Source: Aplectana chamaeleonis
Lineage: Eukaryota > Nematoda > Chromadorea > Rhabditida > Cosmocercidae
Direction of reading: 5' to 3'
Length of the DNA stretch: 64,000 nt
Assembly (NCBI GenBank): GCA_029168955.1
Contig: JAPDOI010000895.1
Location: 186,001-250,000 of the forward strand
Shown: one piece after another, positions 63,051-64,000 of the stretch
How the letters are laid out: every line of letters starts with the position of its first letter
Position numbering within the stretch: position 1 is the stretch's first letter
Translations under genes and position numbers: made by a program
The notes under the pieces: model-generated
Seen by the model: the letters and a program-made list of their open reading frames with translations, nothing else
The model's database searches: none
Told to the model about the DNA's origin: nothing

Positions 63051-63554
63051 CTGTAGGGGAAACAGGTGATTCGGCTATCACCGATATTGATCAAAGACGG
63101 GCCACGTAGGCTGTTGGTCGGAATGCCATCCCCCAAATGACCACTCAGATAAAAACAGCCCACTTCCCGCCGGCCAAGTCGGGCAAGTCGACTTCGCTCG
63201 GCCCCGATTTCGTGGGCGTGGCACAGCGCCCACTTCTCGCGGAGAGAGAGGTTTTCCTGTCTTAAGCCTCTTCCACAGTTATTTTGCCGTCCGACGTCCA
63301 GCAATGCTATCCGACGTCGCTCGCGGCGCCCACTACGCCTGTGGCAGAGCAACCGATAATATCGACCATCCTACCATCAACGGAGAAATTACGCACCGAC
63401 GTCGAGCGCCTGATCACGTGTCACATCACTTGTGATAACGTGTTTTTTCACTCTCCAACGAGACAGGTCACCTTACTCCCTAAGACTCCCCTAAGGTAGT
63501 AAAGTCACGCGTCATCTTCATTTTAAATCATTTTATCGATTCGGCAATGTTTTC

Positions 63555-63785
63555 ATGAGTTCGATCTGTTATATTTTTGTGCAAGCTCTCTGCTTTTCAA
63601 GCTTATTCTTACAGTTCGCGGCAACGAAAAAAGGCGGTCGTGTGGTTGCGTATTTCTACGAAGAATACTGTAGATTGCGCCATAAGCGACGGCAAATTTG
63701 TAATTTTTTTTTGGAAGAAGAAATACTGAAATGTGGAAAAATGGTTAGTTTACCCCTAGCATACAAACATTGTCGTCATACCTGA
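63555..63785 (+). CDS. Small ORF with hydrophobic N-terminus, doubtful
   Basis: An ATG at 63555 opens 76 codons (SSICYIFVQALCFSSLFLQF then ATKKGGRVVAYFYEEYCRLR). The N-terminal 22 residues could be a signal peptide, with a basic Cys-containing remainder. No upstream splice or promoter evidence and AT-rich context. May be fortuitous. Confidence 0.2.
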   Translation: MSSICYIFVQALCFSSLFLQFAATKKGGRVVAYFYEEYCRLRHKRRQICNFFLEEEILKCGKMVSLPLAYKHCRHT

Positions 63786-63912
63786 AGTTTTCACCATAAG
63801 TAAACCCAGGAATAAGAAGAAAAAGGAATTTTCCGCTTATTTTCATTATTTTTGTAATTTTCGGTCTTTCGTGTTATTTCTATGACAAAAGACTTCGGGT
63901 GTACTAATAATC

Positions 63913-64000
63913 AGGGCTGGGTGGAAGTGTTCCGTTTCCGATTCCGTTTTCGTATTTCCGGTACTTTTTGGGCTGTCCCGTTCCGTTTACGGCTTTTTTG
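63913..64000. mobile_element. Possible hAT-like MITE cut by the window end
   Basis: CAGGGCTGGGTGGAAGTGTT followed by repeated TTCCG(T/A)TTTC motifs resembles the CAGGG-initiated elements at 14703 and 32600. The right end is outside the window. Confidence 0.3.

Overview
The window looks like a nematode chromosome segment (Rhabditida in the broad sense). The strongest evidence is an exact 22-nt copy of the SL1 spliced leader at 15864-15885, followed by a splice donor and two hairpins. Introns of 50-130 bp ending in TTTCAG-like acceptors and a Tc3-like Tc1/mariner element fit the same assignment. It contains no bacterial-style operons, rRNA or CRISPR. Most of the DNA is transposable elements, fold-back repeats and minisatellites lying between and inside the introns of genes with very small exons.

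Layout. 0-8.6 kb: short-motif repeats, hairpins, a frameshifted ORF (2512-2782), small inverted-repeat elements, and a large inverted-repeat-flanked block (4747-7223) carrying a deleted Tc3-like transposon (5113-6295). 8.6-18 kb: nested MITEs (TIR AAGGCAGTGTTCACGAT, TA duplication), the 3' end of a single-pass membrane protein gene (11054-11793), a hAT-like MITE, the SL1 RNA candidate, and a Penelope-derived palindrome with hammerhead-like motifs. 18-21.4 kb: the last exons of a plus-strand gene (19524-20491) and another MITE. 21.4-31.6 kb: ORF fragments, duplicated CAGCAG-rich repeats, a 1.15-kb minisatellite with a 42-bp period, and fold-backs. 31.6-41.6 kb: scattered small plus-strand exons ending in a terminal exon at 41437-41520 with an AATAAA, plus a fold-back whose two arms resemble tRNAs. 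41.8-47 kb: two further 42-bp arrays sharing a unique 5' module, more MITEs, and a TATA-bearing module. 49.4-54.9 kb: a giant palindrome of two head-to-head Penelope-like retroelements. 55-61.5 kb: GGTGCGTTCC inverted repeats, a monomer array, a jockey/CR1-like non-LTR remnant, and a frameshifted RTE retrotransposon with a (TGAG)n tail. 61.5-64 kb: one more MITE and AT-rich sequence.

Host genes cannot be named from sequence alone. They are given as exon models based on splice consensus, phase agreement and open frames. The mobile fraction is better supported: every TE with a recognisable coding region here (Tc3-like, both Penelope copies, RTE, other non-LTR) carries a stop, frameshift or deletion. 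The many MITEs must therefore have been mobilised in trans by elements outside the window.
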